Below are positions 52,142 through 62,307 of a stretch of DNA of 64,000 nt, one piece after another; the stretch's first letter is position 1, and each line of letters begins with the position of its first letter. Source of the stretch: Flavobacterium endophyticum (GTDB lineage Bacteria; Bacteroidota; Bacteroidia; Flavobacteriales; Flavobacteriaceae); NCBI RefSeq assembly GCF_003634455.1, contig NZ_RBLC01000001.1, positions 1,623,927-1,687,926 on the forward strand, written 5' to 3'. Below the pieces are notes generated by a model. That model was not told where the DNA came from and did no database searches. It saw only the letters and a program-made list of their open reading frames with translations. The position numbers and the translations under genes were made by a program.

Positions 52142-54199
52142 TTAATTTATAGTTTCTCCGTTTCCGGCTTCTGCATCTGGGTTGACGAAAACTAATTTTC
52201 CTTCTGCGTTTGTAGTCATCAGAATCATTCCTTGGCTTTCTACGCCTCGAAGATTTCTTGGCGCTAAGTTGGCCAAAACAGTAACTTTTTTTCCGATAAT
52301 TTCTTCAGGAGAAAAGCTTTCTGCAATTCCAGAAACGATGGTTCTTACGTCAATTCCCGTATCAATTTTTAATACTAAAAGCTTGTTTGCTTTTGGCATT
52401 TTTTCAGCTTCCAAAATAGTTCCGACACGCAAATCCATTTTTGCAAAGTCTTCATACTGGATTAAGTCTTTTTGCGGTTCTGCTTTTTTATTTTCGGCCT
52501 TATTGGCTGTTTTTGTAGCTTCCAACTTATCGATTTGTTTTTGAATTTCTTCGTCCTCTATTTTAGCGAAAAGCAATTCAGCTTCTCCAATTTTATGTCC
52601 GGCTGGAATTAGGTCTGAATCTTCGGAAATTGTATCCCAAGAAAAATTGTTTTCTGTTTTCAGAATACGTGCTAATTTTTGTGCTGTAAAAGGCAAAAAT
52701 GGTTCCGCTAAAACGCTCAAAGCTCCAGCAATCTGTAATGCCACATACATCTGTGTATGAACTCTTTCCGGATTGTCTTTAATAACCTTCCAAGGTTCTT
52801 CGTCTGCCAAATATTTATTTCCTAAACGGGCTACATTCATCAATTCTCCTAAGGCTTCTCTAAATCTATAACGCTCTACCGAGCTTGCGATTACGGCAGG
52901 ATAGGCTTTTAATTCAGCTAAGGTCGCTTCGTCGATTTCAGAAAAATCATTTGGCTGCGGCACGATTCCGTCATAATATTTGTTGGTCAGGACAACCACA
53001 CGGTTAATGAAATTCCCAAAAATTGCTACTAATTCATTATTATTTCTGGCTTGGAAATCTTTCCATGTAAAATCATTGTCTTTTGTCTCAGGCGCATTTG
53101 ATGTCAAGGCATAACGCAATACATCTTGCTTGTCTGGAAAATCTTCCAGGTATTCGTGCAACCATACCGCCCAGTTTTTAGAAGTAGAAAGCTTGTTGCC
53201 TTCCAAATTCAAGAACTCGTTTGCAGGAACATTGTCCGGAAGAATATAACTTCCTTCGGCCTTCAGCATTGCTGGAAAAATCACACAGTGGAAAACGATA
53301 TTGTCTTTTCCGATAAAATGTACAAGTTTTGTGTCGTCTGATTTCCAATACGGTTCCCAGTCTTTTCCTTCGCGTTGCGCCCATTCTTTTGTAGAAGAAA
53401 TGTAGCCAATAGGTGCGTCAAACCATACATACAACACTTTTCCTTCTGCACCTTCCACAGGAACTGGGATTCCCCAATCTAAATCTCTTGTTACGGCGCG
53501 AGGCTTTAGGCCGTCGTCTAGCCAAGATTTTACTTGTCCGAATACGTTAGGTTTCCAGTCGTTTTTATGTCCGACTAAAATCCACTCTCTCAAAAAAGCA
53601 TCATATCTGTCCAAAGGTAAAAACCAATGTTTTGTTGATTTCAAAATAGGAGTTTCACCTGTAATAGTTGATTTTGGATTGATCAAATCAGTTGCATTTA
53701 ACGACGAACCACATCTTTCGCATTGGTCGCCATATGCTTCGTCATTGCCACATTTTGGACAAGTTCCAATCACAAAACGGTCAGCTAAAAACTGATTGGC
53801 TTTCGCATCATATAATTGCTCTGTTACTTCTTCGATAAAATCGCCTTTTTCATATAAAGTCCTGAAGAATTCAGAAGCAGTATCGTGATGTATTTTTGCA
53901 GAGGTCCTTGAATAATTGTCAAAAGAAATTCCGAAATCCTCAAATGATTTTTTGATTATCGCATGGTATTTATCGATGACTTCCTGCGGGGTGATTCCTT
54001 CTTTTTTTGCTTTCATAGAAATGGCCACGCCATGTTCGTCGCTTCCGCAAATAAAAGCCACATCGCGGTTCTGCAAACGCAAGAAACGCGCATAAATATC
54101 GGAAGGAACATACACTCCTGCCAAATGCCCGATGTGTATCGGTCCGTTAGTATATGGCAAAGCCGCTGTAATCGTATATCTTTTTGGATCTTGTATCAT
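52142..54199 (-). CDS. metG: Methionine-tRNA ligase
   Basis: 685 residues from the ATG at 54199; an upstream ATG at 54223 would precede the likely transcript start. Catalytic HIGH is [14 protein letters not shown] is KLSTSKNW, and the zinc knob has [20 protein letters not shown]-terminal EMAP/OB tRNA-binding domain ([15 protein letters not shown] onward) follows a Lys-rich linker. It charges tRNA(Met) for initiation and elongation. Confidence 0.96.
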   Translation of the reverse strand: MIQDPKRYTITAALPYTNGPIHIGHLAGVYVPSDIYARFLRLQNRDVAFICGSDEHGVAISMKAKKEGITPQEVIDKYHAIIKKSFEDFGISFDNYSRTSAKIHHDTASEFFRTLYEKGDFIEEVTEQLYDAKANQFLADRFVIGTCPKCGNDEAYGDQCERCGSSLNATDLINPKSTITGETPILKSTKHWFLPLDRYDAFLREWILVGHKNDWKPNVFGQVKSWLDDGLKPRAVTRDLDWGIPVPVEGAEGKVLYVWFDAPIGYISSTKEWAQREGKDWEPYWKSDDTKLVHFIGKDNIVFHCVIFPAMLKAEGSYILPDNVPANEFLNLEGNKLSTSKNWAVWLHEYLEDFPDKQDVLRYALTSNAPETKDNDFTWKDFQARNNNELVAIFGNFINRVVVLTNKYYDGIVPQPNDFSEIDEATLAELKAYPAVIASSVERYRFREALGELMNVARLGNKYLADEEPWKVIKDNPERVHTQMYVALQIAGALSVLAEPFLPFTAQKLARILKTENNFSWDTISEDSDLIPAGHKIGEAELLFAKIEDEEIQKQIDKLEATKTANKAENKKAEPQKDLIQYEDFAKMDLRVGTILEAEKMPKANKLLVLKIDTGIDVRTIVSGIAESFSPEEIIGKKVTVLANLAPRNLRGVESQGMILMTTNAEGKLVFVNPDAEAGNGETIN

Positions 54200-54220
54200 G
54201 GATTTTCTATAATAAGTATG

Positions 54221-54228
54221 CAAAAATA
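54221..54228 (-). promoter_or_regulatory. Promoter -7 element of metG
   Basis: Minus strand TATTTTTG, 21 bases before the ATG at 54199, which favours the shorter start. No clear -33 box. Confidence 0.4.
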
Positions 54229-54368
54229 ATCTATTAGCGCTGAAATACCTAAAACCGTCCTATAATTCTAAGGATTAAGAAAACATGATTTCTTCAAGCC
54301 TTGAAGCAATGCCCAACTTGCATAGTAAGCCGTTTATTCGTTTATTTGTTTAACAGAAAATAGACATT

Positions 54369-55346
54369 ATGCAAAGGCCAAACCGATTAAAATTATTCTT
54401 CATAATAGTATCATTATTAAATTTCGTAACCTTTCATGCGCAAAACAAAGTCATCATGCCAGAATATTTAAAAAAAGGAGATACTGTAGGCATTTTAGCT
54501 ACAGCCAGAAAAATTGACTTAGCCACATTGGAACCAGGGATTAAATTGCTGGAAAGCTGGGGGCTAAAAGTTATCATAGGAAAAACTATCGGCAAAGAAC
54601 AAAACCAATTGGCTGGTGCTGATTGGCAGCGTGCTACCGACTTTCAGGAAATGTTGGACAATCCGAATATCAAGGCGATCTGGGCTGCAAAAGGCGGTTA
54701 TGGAACCGTGAGAATCGTCGACAGGATTGATTTTACTAATTTCAAGAAGAAACCGAAATGGATTGTAGGTTTCAGCGATGTCACGGTCTTGCATAGTCAT
54801 ATCAATAATATGGATATCGGTACGCTTCATGCTATCATGGCCATCAGCGCGAAAACAGCTACACCAGAAGCCATCGAATCTTTTAGGAAAGCATTATTTG
54901 GCGAAAAATTAGAATATCATATTCCGGCTCATCCGTTTAACAAAAACGGAAAGGCGCAAGGCGAACTGGTTGGAGGAAATCTTTCGGTGTTGTATAGCAT
55001 CCAAGGTTCCAAATCAGCAGTAGATATGAAAGGCAAGATTCTTTTTCTAGAAGATTTGGACGAATATCTCTATCACATCGACAGGATGATGATGAACCTC
55101 AAAAGAAACGGTTCGCTGGAAGGTGTTAAGGGAATTATTATTGGCGGAATGACTTCCATGAATGACAACGATATTCCTTGGGGCAAAGATGCTTTGGAAA
55201 TCATCCAAGATATCGTAAAAGACCTTAAAATACCAGTTGCTTATAATTTTCCAGCCGGGCATATCAAAGACAATCGTGCCTTGATTTTAGGAAAAAATGT
55301 GACGTTTGAAATCAATGACAAAGAAACAATCTTGAAGTTTGAATAA
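54369..55346 (+). CDS. S66 family LD-carboxypeptidase
   Basis: 325 residues. A signal peptide (ends FHAQ) is followed by the S66 domain: nucleophile Ser136 in GFSD, the GGYGTVRI loop (109-115), and a C-terminal His/Glu-bearing NFPAGHIKDNRALILG segment. It cuts the L-Lys/D-Ala bond in cell-wall peptides during recycling; here exported. YraN follows after two bases. Confidence 0.92.
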   Translation: MQRPNRLKLFFIIVSLLNFVTFHAQNKVIMPEYLKKGDTVGILATARKIDLATLEPGIKLLESWGLKVIIGKTIGKEQNQLAGADWQRATDFQEMLDNPNIKAIWAAKGGYGTVRIVDRIDFTNFKKKPKWIVGFSDVTVLHSHINNMDIGTLHAIMAISAKTATPEAIESFRKALFGEKLEYHIPAHPFNKNGKAQGELVGGNLSVLYSIQGSKSAVDMKGKILFLEDLDEYLYHIDRMMMNLKRNGSLEGVKGIIIGGMTSMNDNDIPWGKDALEIIQDIVKDLKIPVAYNFPAGHIKDNRALILGKNVTFEINDKETILKFE

Positions 55347-55348
55347 CC

Positions 55349-55708
55349 ATGGCCGTCCACAATGAGCTTGGAAAATTAGGAGAAGAACTAGCTGTAGACT
55401 ATCTTCAGAAGGAAGGGTATGAAATTCTGGAAACCAATTGGATTTTTCAAAAGGCAGAAGTCGATATTATTGCTAGGAAAGCGGAAACCCTTGCTATCAT
55501 TGAAGTTAAGACGAGATCAAGTATTGAGTTCGGACTGCCGCAAGAATTTGTAAAGCCTAAAAAAATACAACTTTTAGTAAAAGCTGTAAATGAATATGTA
55601 ATTGTTAAAAATTTAGATGTCGATGTACGCTTCGATATCATATCAATTCATAAAAACGGCAAAAATTTCACAATTAACCATCTGATTGATGCTTTTTTAC
55701 ATTTTTAA
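55349..55708 (+). CDS. yraN: YraN (UPF0102) nuclease-fold protein
   Basis: 119 residues. The fold is PD-(D/E)xK: NELGKLGEELAVDYLQKEGYEIL, then EVDIIARKAETLAIIEVKTRS with the catalytic acidic and Lys residues. Widespread, function still unclear, possibly DNA repair. Two bases after the LD-carboxypeptidase stop, so co-translated. Confidence 0.92.
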   Translation: MAVHNELGKLGEELAVDYLQKEGYEILETNWIFQKAEVDIIARKAETLAIIEVKTRSSIEFGLPQEFVKPKKIQLLVKAVNEYVIVKNLDVDVRFDIISIHKNGKNFTINHLIDAFLHF

Positions 55709-55742
55709 GTGGTTATGCTTTTAACAAATTGTTTTTAAATTG

Positions 55743-55750
55743 TATGTTTG
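55743..55750 (+). promoter_or_regulatory. Promoter -7 element of the ACT-like gene
   Basis: TATGTTTG, 29 bases before the ATG at 55779; it rules out an earlier ATG at 55740. Confidence 0.45.
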
Positions 55751-55778
55751 TAAAACTATTACCACCAACATAACCATT

Positions 55779-56438
55779 ATGAAAACAATTTCTTCTGTTG
55801 TAGAGCACTACATCAAAACAAAGCCTTTCCTCTTGAGTGCTTTGTCGCAAGGAATCATCAATCTGACCTCGCTGTCCAGAAATATGCTTCCTGATTTAAA
55901 ACAAGAGTTAGGAAAAGAGGTTAAACAAGGAGCTGTCGTCATGGCCTTAAAACGCCTTTCTGAAGACCTTGATTTTAGATTGAATCACAAAATTTTAAAA
56001 GTACTGAAAAGTATTGGAGAGATTACAGTGCGTTCATCGCTTACCGATTTTACATTCGCAGTATCAGATAAGATTTTAGACAAGCAAGCCAGCTTGATTT
56101 CTGAAATCAATACTTATTCTGATATTTTCTATACTTCCTCGAGAGGTGTCAGCGAAACCAATATTGTGGTCAGCGAAAGCGTAAGCCATTTAGTTGACAA
56201 ACATTTTGTGGGCGAGAAATTGCTCCACAAATGGGAAAATTTGGCTTCGATTACGGTAAAACTTCCAAAAGACAACGTTTCGACTCCTGGAGTATATTAC
56301 TTTATTTTCCAGCGACTGGCTTGGGAAGGAATTATCGTAAACGAAGTAATTTCGACTTCTTATGAATTCACGATTCTTGTCAGCGAAGAAGAAGTAGATG
56401 TCGCTTTCAAAGTAATCAAAGACTTGAAAAGTCTATAA
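55779..56438 (+). CDS. ACT-like domain protein (aspartate-kinase-related)
   Basis: 219 residues from the ATG at 55779. The N-terminal half is helical with a winged-helix look (LLSALSQGIINLTSLSRNMLPDLKQELG ... GAVVMALKRLSEDL). The C-terminal part resembles an ACT regulatory domain (VYYFIFQRLAWEGIIVNEVISTSYEFTILVSEEEVDVAF). No kinase domain is present, so the aspartate-kinase name often given is by similarity only. It may be an amino-acid-sensing regulator. Confidence 0.75.
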   Translation: MKTISSVVEHYIKTKPFLLSALSQGIINLTSLSRNMLPDLKQELGKEVKQGAVVMALKRLSEDLDFRLNHKILKVLKSIGEITVRSSLTDFTFAVSDKILDKQASLISEINTYSDIFYTSSRGVSETNIVVSESVSHLVDKHFVGEKLLHKWENLASITVKLPKDNVSTPGVYYFIFQRLAWEGIIVNEVISTSYEFTILVSEEEVDVAFKVIKDLKSL

Positions 56439-56440
56439 AT

Positions 56441-56471
56441 AAAAAAGCCGTTTAATTTAAACGGCTTTTTT
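56441..56471. terminator. Bidirectional terminator
   Basis: Fifteen-base arms (AAAAAAGCCGTTTAA and complement) with a very short loop between the convergent ACT-like gene and mfd. Confidence 0.87.
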
Positions 56472-56475
56472 ATTG

Positions 56476-59400
56476 TTACATCATTTCGATAAGCTCTAAT
56501 GCTTTTTTGACCGACTTTACATTCTCGAAAGTCAAGAGAAGTCGTAAGCCATTTTTTGTTTCCTTTTCTTTCATCTTGCACAAGTTGCCATTCTTTTGCA
56601 CAAACTGTAATACTTTGTGGAATTGGTTTGATGTGTAATATTCCGACTGCTGGTCCGAAACAAAATAAGCGACCATCTTGCCTTGCTTTAAGACTAATTT
56701 TTCGATTCCTAAACGGGTAGCAATCCACTTGATACGGATGCTGTTTAGCAAAGCGATAGCTTGTTTTGGTAATGCGCCAAATCGGTCAATCAGTTTCTTT
56801 TCATAAGCGATGAGTTCTTCTTCGTTCTTCACATTGCTCAGTTCATTATAGAGATTTAGCCTTTCGGAAACATTATTGATATATTCATCGGGGAACAATA
56901 ATTCGAAATCAGAATCAATCTGTATTTCTTTTACATATTCTTTCTCGCCGCCTTTGTCTTCATCTTCATATAAATCTTTGAACTCATTTTCTTTCAGCTC
57001 TTCGATGGCTTCGTTCATGATTTTTTGGTAGGTTTCAAAACCAATCTCGTTAATGAAGCCGCTTTGCTCTCCACCTAATAAATCTCCAGCACCCCTGATC
57101 TCCAAATCTTTCATGGCGATATTGAAACCGCTTCCCAGTTCACTAAATTGTTCCAAAGCTTGGATTCTTTTTCGGGCATCATCTGTCATGGCAGAATACG
57201 GAGGCGTGATAAAATAACAGAATGCTTTTTTATTGCTTCGTCCTACGCGACCACGCATCTGGTGAAGATCCGACAGTCCGAAATTGTTGGCATTGTTGAT
57301 GAAAATCGTATTGGCATTTGGCACATCAAGTCCGCTTTCAATAATGGTAGTCGCTACCAATACGTCAAATTCGCCGCTCATAAAGGCAAGCATCAATTCT
57401 TCTAGCTTTTTGCCGTCCATCTGACCGTGGCCAATTCCGACTCTTGCTCCTGGAACAAGACGCTGGATCATTCCGGCAATTTCTTTTATGTTTTCAATTC
57501 GGTTGTTGATAAAGAAAACCTGTCCGTTTCGTTGTATTTCATAAGAAATCGCATCACGAATCAATTCTTCATTGAAACCTACTACCTGCGTTTCAATCGG
57601 ATAACGATTTGGCGGAGGCGTCGTAATAACCGACAAATCTCGTGCGGCCATCAACGAAAACTGTAACGTTCTCGGTATTGGCGTTGCGGTCAATGTCAAG
57701 GTATCAATATTGTGGGCAATCGTCTTTAGCTTATCTTTTACGTTAACGCCGAATTTTTGCTCTTCATCAACAATCAGCAATCCAAGGTCTTTGAAAACCA
57801 CATTTTTATTGACTAATTGGTGCGTTCCGATGATAATGTCCAATTTTCCTTCGGCCAACTGTTTTAGGGTTTCTGTTTTCTGTTTTGCAGTTCGGAAACG
57901 ATTCAGATAGCCCACAGAAACAGGCATGTCTTTTAGCCTTTCCGAAAAAGTCTTATGATGTTGGAAGGCCAAAATAGTTGTCGGGACCAAAACAGCAACT
58001 TGCTTTCCGTTGTCTACCGCCTTGAATGCCGCACGAATAGCGACTTCTGTTTTTCCGAAGCCTACATCGCCGCAAACCAAACGGTCCATTGGGCGTTCGT
58101 TCTCCATGTCGGCTTTTACTTCTTGGGTTGCCTTGAACTGATCTGGCGTGTCTTCATATATAAAAGAAGATTCCAATTCGGCCTGAAGATAACTGTCCGG
58201 ATCGTATTTGAATCCTTTTTCCAATCTTCGCTTGGCATACAATTGAATCAGGTTGAAAGCGATGTGCTTGACTCTTGCTTTGGTCTTCTGCTTAAGGACT
58301 TTCCATGCGTTCGAACCGAGCTTGTATATTTTTGGCGGAGTGCCGTCTTTTCCGTTGAATTTGGAAATTTTGTGCAAAGAGTGAATGCTTACATACACAA
58401 TGTCATTATCCGCATACACCAGCTTGATGGCTTCCTGCGTTTTTCCTTCGACTTGAATTTTCTGCAAACCGCCAAACCTTCCAATTCCGTGGTCGATATG
58501 CGTCACATAATCGCCTACAGAAAGCGTATTCAGCTCTTTTAGCGTGATGGTCTGTTTTTTAGAATAACCGTTTTTGATGCTGAATTTGTGGTAACGTTCA
58601 AAAATCTGATGGTCCGTATAACAGGCAATCTGGTTTTCTTCGTCGATAAATCCTTGATATAAAGGGAAGACGATCGTATGGTATTGCTTTCTGATGTTTT
58701 CGCTATTGGCCTCGTCTAGAGATTCAAAAATATCGTGAAAGCGTTTGGCTTGCTGTTCGTTAGAACAGAAAATAAAATTTTTATATCCGTTGAAATGATT
58801 GTCGTTAAGGTTGTTCAGCAACAAATCAAATTGTTTATTGAAAGAAGGCTGCGGCAGAATATGAAACTCGAAAGTCTTCTGTGTCTTAAAAATAGGCTTG
58901 GAACTGACTTCTGCAATCGTAAAATCCAATGCTTTTTTGATGAATGCTTCTTGATTCAGGAATAATTCTTCGGGAGCGATATGATTGACGGTCGATTGCA
59001 TAGAACCGAAAATCTCTTTTGCTTTTCCAAAAAGCTGGTCCAATTTTGAAAAAAGCAATTCTGTATTTTGGATAAAAAGAACTGTCCTTTCGTTGATATA
59101 ATTTAAAAAGCTTTCACGGTTTTCTTGAAAGAATTTATTTTCTACGTTTGGAATAATCGTGATCTTTTTCTGCTTTTCGATCGAAAGCTGCGTTTCTACA
59201 TCAAAAGTTCGAATGCTGTCGACTTCGTTTCCAAAGAATTCAATACGGAAAGGGTTTTCATTCGAAAACGAAAAGACGTCGAGAATACCGCCTCGTACCG
59301 AAAATTCTCCCGGCTCCGTTATAAAATCAACACGCTTGAATTCGTATTCAAATAATACTTCGTTGATAAAATCTATTGAGATTTGGTCGCCTACAGCAAC

Positions 59401-59829
59401 CTTTAAAGTGTTTTTATCGAGTTCTTTTCGAGTGACAACTTTTTCAAAAAGCGCCTCGGGATACGTTACGATGACGGCCGGTTTTTTTCGCGAATTGATT
59501 CTGTTTAAAACTTCGGCACGAAGAAGAACACTGGCATTGTCGGTTTCTTCAATTTGATACGGGCGTCGGTAAGAACCTGGGTAAAAGAGCACGTCTTCTT
59601 CGCCTACCAATTGTTCCAAATCATTCAAGTAATACGCGGCTTCTTCCTTGTCTTGAAGAATAACAAGGTAAGGCTGGTCGCTTTTTTCAAACAATGAGGC
59701 CACGACAAAAGACAGCGAAGAACCGATAAGGCCCTTTAACTGTATTTTAGTATCTCGAACAGCAAGACTTTCAGAAATCTGCTTGATTTTTGGAGTGCTA
59801 GCGTATATTTTTAGAATGTGCGGTTTCAA
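56476..59829 (-). CDS. mfd: Transcription-repair coupling factor
   Basis: 1117 residues, full length, starting at TTG (59829): no ATG exists between the in-frame stop upstream and a distant internal Met. UvrB-like N-terminal part (SYRRPYQIEETDNASVLLRAEVLN), RNA-polymerase-interacting domain (VGDYVTHIDHGIGRFGGLQ), then a RecG-like SF2 motor with Walker A GDVGFGKTEV and DEEQ box, and a C-terminal autoinhibitory domain. It frees polymerase stalled at lesions and recruits excision repair. A lipoprotein gene ends six bases upstream. Confidence 0.96.
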   Translation of the reverse strand: MKPHILKIYASTPKIKQISESLAVRDTKIQLKGLIGSSLSFVVASLFEKSDQPYLVILQDKEEAAYYLNDLEQLVGEEDVLFYPGSYRRPYQIEETDNASVLLRAEVLNRINSRKKPAVIVTYPEALFEKVVTRKELDKNTLKVAVGDQISIDFINEVLFEYEFKRVDFITEPGEFSVRGGILDVFSFSNENPFRIEFFGNEVDSIRTFDVETQLSIEKQKKITIIPNVENKFFQENRESFLNYINERTVLFIQNTELLFSKLDQLFGKAKEIFGSMQSTVNHIAPEELFLNQEAFIKKALDFTIAEVSSKPIFKTQKTFEFHILPQPSFNKQFDLLLNNLNDNHFNGYKNFIFCSNEQQAKRFHDIFESLDEANSENIRKQYHTIVFPLYQGFIDEENQIACYTDHQIFERYHKFSIKNGYSKKQTITLKELNTLSVGDYVTHIDHGIGRFGGLQKIQVEGKTQEAIKLVYADNDIVYVSIHSLHKISKFNGKDGTPPKIYKLGSNAWKVLKQKTKARVKHIAFNLIQLYAKRRLEKGFKYDPDSYLQAELESSFIYEDTPDQFKATQEVKADMENERPMDRLVCGDVGFGKTEVAIRAAFKAVDNGKQVAVLVPTTILAFQHHKTFSERLKDMPVSVGYLNRFRTAKQKTETLKQLAEGKLDIIIGTHQLVNKNVVFKDLGLLIVDEEQKFGVNVKDKLKTIAHNIDTLTLTATPIPRTLQFSLMAARDLSVITTPPPNRYPIETQVVGFNEELIRDAISYEIQRNGQVFFINNRIENIKEIAGMIQRLVPGARVGIGHGQMDGKKLEELMLAFMSGEFDVLVATTIIESGLDVPNANTIFINNANNFGLSDLHQMRGRVGRSNKKAFCYFITPPYSAMTDDARKRIQALEQFSELGSGFNIAMKDLEIRGAGDLLGGEQSGFINEIGFETYQKIMNEAIEELKENEFKDLYEDEDKGGEKEYVKEIQIDSDFELLFPDEYINNVSERLNLYNELSNVKNEEELIAYEKKLIDRFGALPKQAIALLNSIRIKWIATRLGIEKLVLKQGKMVAYFVSDQQSEYYTSNQFHKVLQFVQKNGNLCKMKEKETKNGLRLLLTFENVKSVKKALELIEMM

Positions 59830-59834
59830 ATGTG

Positions 59835-60491
59835 CTATTGACTTTTTTGTTTTGGATTATGGTGCGGGATAATTCCTCCTTGTTGTGTGGTGTTGCTTGG
59901 CTTTGGCTGTTCGGAAGGCGGCTGGGGTGTTTTTAATGAATCTTTTCCTAGCGATTGAAGCATTTCTGCTTCCCCTTCTTCAAGACGGATCTGGCTTTTC
60001 TTTACGATTTCATCCATCTGTGATGTAAGCGAGGCAAGTTCTTCATTGATTTCAGGAATGAGCTTTATTACTTTTTGTTCTTGAATATGGCTCAGGTTTA
60101 TGTATAAATCTAACGATCTTACTTTTGTAGCCAGCGTCATGATACGGCTTCTTACTTCTGGTTTGTCAAAGACAGCAGGAATGTGATTGTTGAGGTCTAT
60201 GACTCTTTTCGATAATGTTTTTGCCTTTTGTTGGAACGCTCCAATAGAGCTTTTTGGCTTTTGGTTCAGCTCGGTCATGAAAAGACGCCATTCATCCCAA
60301 TTCTCGATGATGTTTGCAACAGAAGGATTCATCGACGGAGTATTGAAATTCCACGATTTGTCTATAGAGGCAAAAATCTGCTCATTTTTTTTGGAGTCTT
60401 TTGCATTGGCTTCAAGTCTAGCGGCCTCGTCATCTTTGCAGGAAACAAGAAAGCAAAAAAGCACCAATATGATATAGGAATAAATCTTCAT
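59835..60491 (-). CDS. Lipoprotein of unknown function
   Basis: 218 residues from the ATG at 60491; a longer frame to 60563 starts before the probable promoter. Lipobox LVSC (Cys18). The mature part is helical, Lys/Glu-rich, with a Pro/Gln/Ser-rich tail (PQPPSEQPKPSNTTQQ). No domain recognised. Mfd starts six bases after its stop, so they form a unit, but no link is apparent. Confidence 0.75.
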   Translation of the reverse strand: MKIYSYIILVLFCFLVSCKDDEAARLEANAKDSKKNEQIFASIDKSWNFNTPSMNPSVANIIENWDEWRLFMTELNQKPKSSIGAFQQKAKTLSKRVIDLNNHIPAVFDKPEVRSRIMTLATKVRSLDLYINLSHIQEQKVIKLIPEINEELASLTSQMDEIVKKSQIRLEEGEAEMLQSLGKDSLKTPQPPSEQPKPSNTTQQGGIIPHHNPKQKSQ

Positions 60492-60509
60492 CGAAATATT
60501 TTTGAAATG

Positions 60510-60517
60510 CAAAGTTA
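60510..60517 (-). promoter_or_regulatory. Promoter -7 element of the lipoprotein-mfd unit
   Basis: Minus strand TAACTTTG, 18 bases before the ATG at 60491. Confidence 0.4.
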
Positions 60518-60734
60518 GCAAACAATTGCATAAGAAAACGAAGGCAATAAGGCTGATATTCATAAAAGTTCATTAAAATTTGTCCTTATTGGCAACTGAA
60601 TAATTGTTAGTGAATGAGGCGATTATAAAGAATAAATTATGAAATCTGAATTTATCCAACGGAAAAATCACAAATCTTTCAGATTCTCTTCCTAAATCCA
60701 ACGAGCCAAAGTAAATTTTGTTTTTCGAAATCGT

Positions 60735-60742
60735 TATCTTTG
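60735..60742 (+). promoter_or_regulatory. Promoter -7 element of the epimerase-type gene
   Basis: TATCTTTG, 20 bases before the ATG at 60763, which excludes the earlier ATG at 60718. TTTG at 60717 is a -33 candidate, but the 14-base gap is short. Confidence 0.45.
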
Positions 60743-60762
60743 TCCAACAAAAATCTGGAAGA

Positions 60763-61704
60763 ATGCATGCAAAAATCTTAATTATAGGGGCTTGTGGCCA
60801 AATAGGAACTGAATTGACAAAAAAACTTCGAAGCCAATATGGCAAGGATGCAGTAATCGCTTCGGACGTTCGAAAAGGAAGTCCTGAATTTGTAAACTCT
60901 GGTCCGTTTGAAGTTGTAAATGCTTTAGATTTCAACCAAATTGAGACTATAATTGAGAAATATGAAATTGAAGATGTGTATTTGATGGCAGCATTACTTT
61001 CTGCTACAGCTGAAAAAAATCCTGCTTTTGCGTGGGACTTGAATATGAATTCGCTTTTCCACGTATTGAATCTGGCTAAAGCCGGAAAGATCAAAAAAAT
61101 ATTCTGGCCATCGAGTATTGCCGTTTTCGGACCGACGACGCCAAAAGAAGATACGCCTCAATATACGATTATGGAGCCTTCAACAGTATATGGCATCAGC
61201 AAGCAGTCAGGTGAAAGATGGTGCGAATACTATCACAACATTTTTGGCGTGGACATCCGAAGCATCCGTTATCCAGGCTTGATCAGCTGGTCGACTCCTC
61301 CAGGCGGCGGTACTACTGATTATGCTGTGGATATCTATCACAAAGCTTTGAGCGACGGAAAATACGAATGCTTTTTGTCTGAAGAAACTAAGCTTCCGAT
61401 GATGTATATGGACGATGCAATCCGTGCCACGATAAGCATTATGGAAGCTCCGAAAGAAAGTATCAAGATCCGTTCTTCGTATAATTTAGCAGGAATCAGC
61501 TTTACCCCAGAAGAGATTGCTGCCGAGATCAAAAAACATATTCCAGAATTTTCGATTTCGTATGCGCCTGATTTCAGGCAGAAGATTGCCGACAGCTGGC
61601 CATCAAGCATTGATGATTCGTATGCCAGAAAAGATTGGGGCTGGAAGCATGAATTTGACTTGGAAAGTATGACTAAAGATATGCTGGAACATTTATCAGA
61701 ATAA
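60763..61704 (+). CDS. NAD-dependent epimerase/L-threonine dehydrogenase type SDR
   Basis: 313 residues. Extended short-chain dehydrogenase: NAD motif GACGQIGTE, catalytic Ser in WPSSIAVFGP, and Tyr-Lys in YGISKQSGERW. The segment YPGLISWSTPPGGGTTDYAVDIYHKAL is characteristic of the L-threonine 3-dehydrogenases of the UDP-glucose-epimerase-like group, which oxidise threonine to 2-amino-3-ketobutyrate. Partner Kbl is not in the window. Confidence 0.9.
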   Translation: MHAKILIIGACGQIGTELTKKLRSQYGKDAVIASDVRKGSPEFVNSGPFEVVNALDFNQIETIIEKYEIEDVYLMAALLSATAEKNPAFAWDLNMNSLFHVLNLAKAGKIKKIFWPSSIAVFGPTTPKEDTPQYTIMEPSTVYGISKQSGERWCEYYHNIFGVDIRSIRYPGLISWSTPPGGGTTDYAVDIYHKALSDGKYECFLSEETKLPMMYMDDAIRATISIMEAPKESIKIRSSYNLAGISFTPEEIAAEIKKHIPEFSISYAPDFRQKIADSWPSSIDDSYARKDWGWKHEFDLESMTKDMLEHLSE

Positions 61705-61743
61705 AAAGAAACCCGAGAGCTATTTGTTCTCGGGTTTCTTTTT
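61703..61743. terminator. Bidirectional terminator
   Basis: Perfect 16-base arms (61703-61718, 61728-61743) with a nine-base loop and T-rich right flank, between convergent genes. Confidence 0.88.
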
Positions 61744-61763
61744 TAAGTTTAATTAAAAAAGGC

Positions 61764-62267
61764 TTATTGCTTTTTTAATTTATCGATAAGCGGATTTTCT
61801 ATCGGTTCTTTAATTTTGATTACTTCATTTGAAATGTCATTTGGAATGGTCATCGAGAGCACATAATGTCTAATTTTCCATTCGCCATTGACTTTTACCA
61901 CAACTCCAGAGCCACGACAGATTTTCATCTCGGTGTCCAAAAGTTCGTCAAACCAAGCCAGTTTTTTATCGTCGCTGAAATAAATGTTTCTTTCTAAAGC
62001 TTTGAAATTCCATGCCTGACCTTTGTCAAAATAAGGTTTGGAGAACGCTTCGAATTCTTTTTTGTTCCAGTTTTCTGTAGCATCTGTCCCGATAAAAATC
62101 GAATTCTCGGTCAGTTGGTCAAAATAGTTTTTGTAGTCTGCATTGGCTGCTGCGGCATGCCAGTTGTCTAGCATTTTTGTGATTTTTTCTTTTTCAGCAT
62201 CAGCTTTCTTTTGGCCGTAAGTTGCTACAGTTAGCGTCAGGATAATGATAAGCGTAATTTTTTTCAT
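61764..62267 (-). CDS. Exported SnoaL/NTF2-like protein
   Basis: 167 residues from the ATG at 62267; an ATG at 62294 would add nine residues ahead of the signal peptide. Signal peptide ends ATYGQ. Then an NTF2-like cone fold of the DUF4440 sort: MLDNWHAAAANADYKNYFDQLTENSIFIGTDATENW and later WFDELLDTEM ... VVVKVNGEWKIRHYVLSM. These are often small-molecule binding or polyketide-cyclase-like, but activity is unknown here. 40 bases after amtB. Confidence 0.85.
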   Translation of the reverse strand: MKKITLIIILTLTVATYGQKKADAEKEKITKMLDNWHAAAANADYKNYFDQLTENSIFIGTDATENWNKKEFEAFSKPYFDKGQAWNFKALERNIYFSDDKKLAWFDELLDTEMKICRGSGVVVKVNGEWKIRHYVLSMTIPNDISNEVIKIKEPIENPLIDKLKKQ

Positions 62268-62307
62268 CTGTAATTTTTTCTTTAAAGATAACAAAATTAC
62301 TAATAGG

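Noticed and set aside
54292..54306. CTTCAAG-C-CTTGAAG palindrome upstream of the LD-carboxypeptidase gene
   Set aside because: Only one copy, short, not placed with a good promoter; could be chance.
58735..59557. Open frames antisense to mfd
   Set aside because: Mfd is continuous and full length; these frames have no domain pattern.
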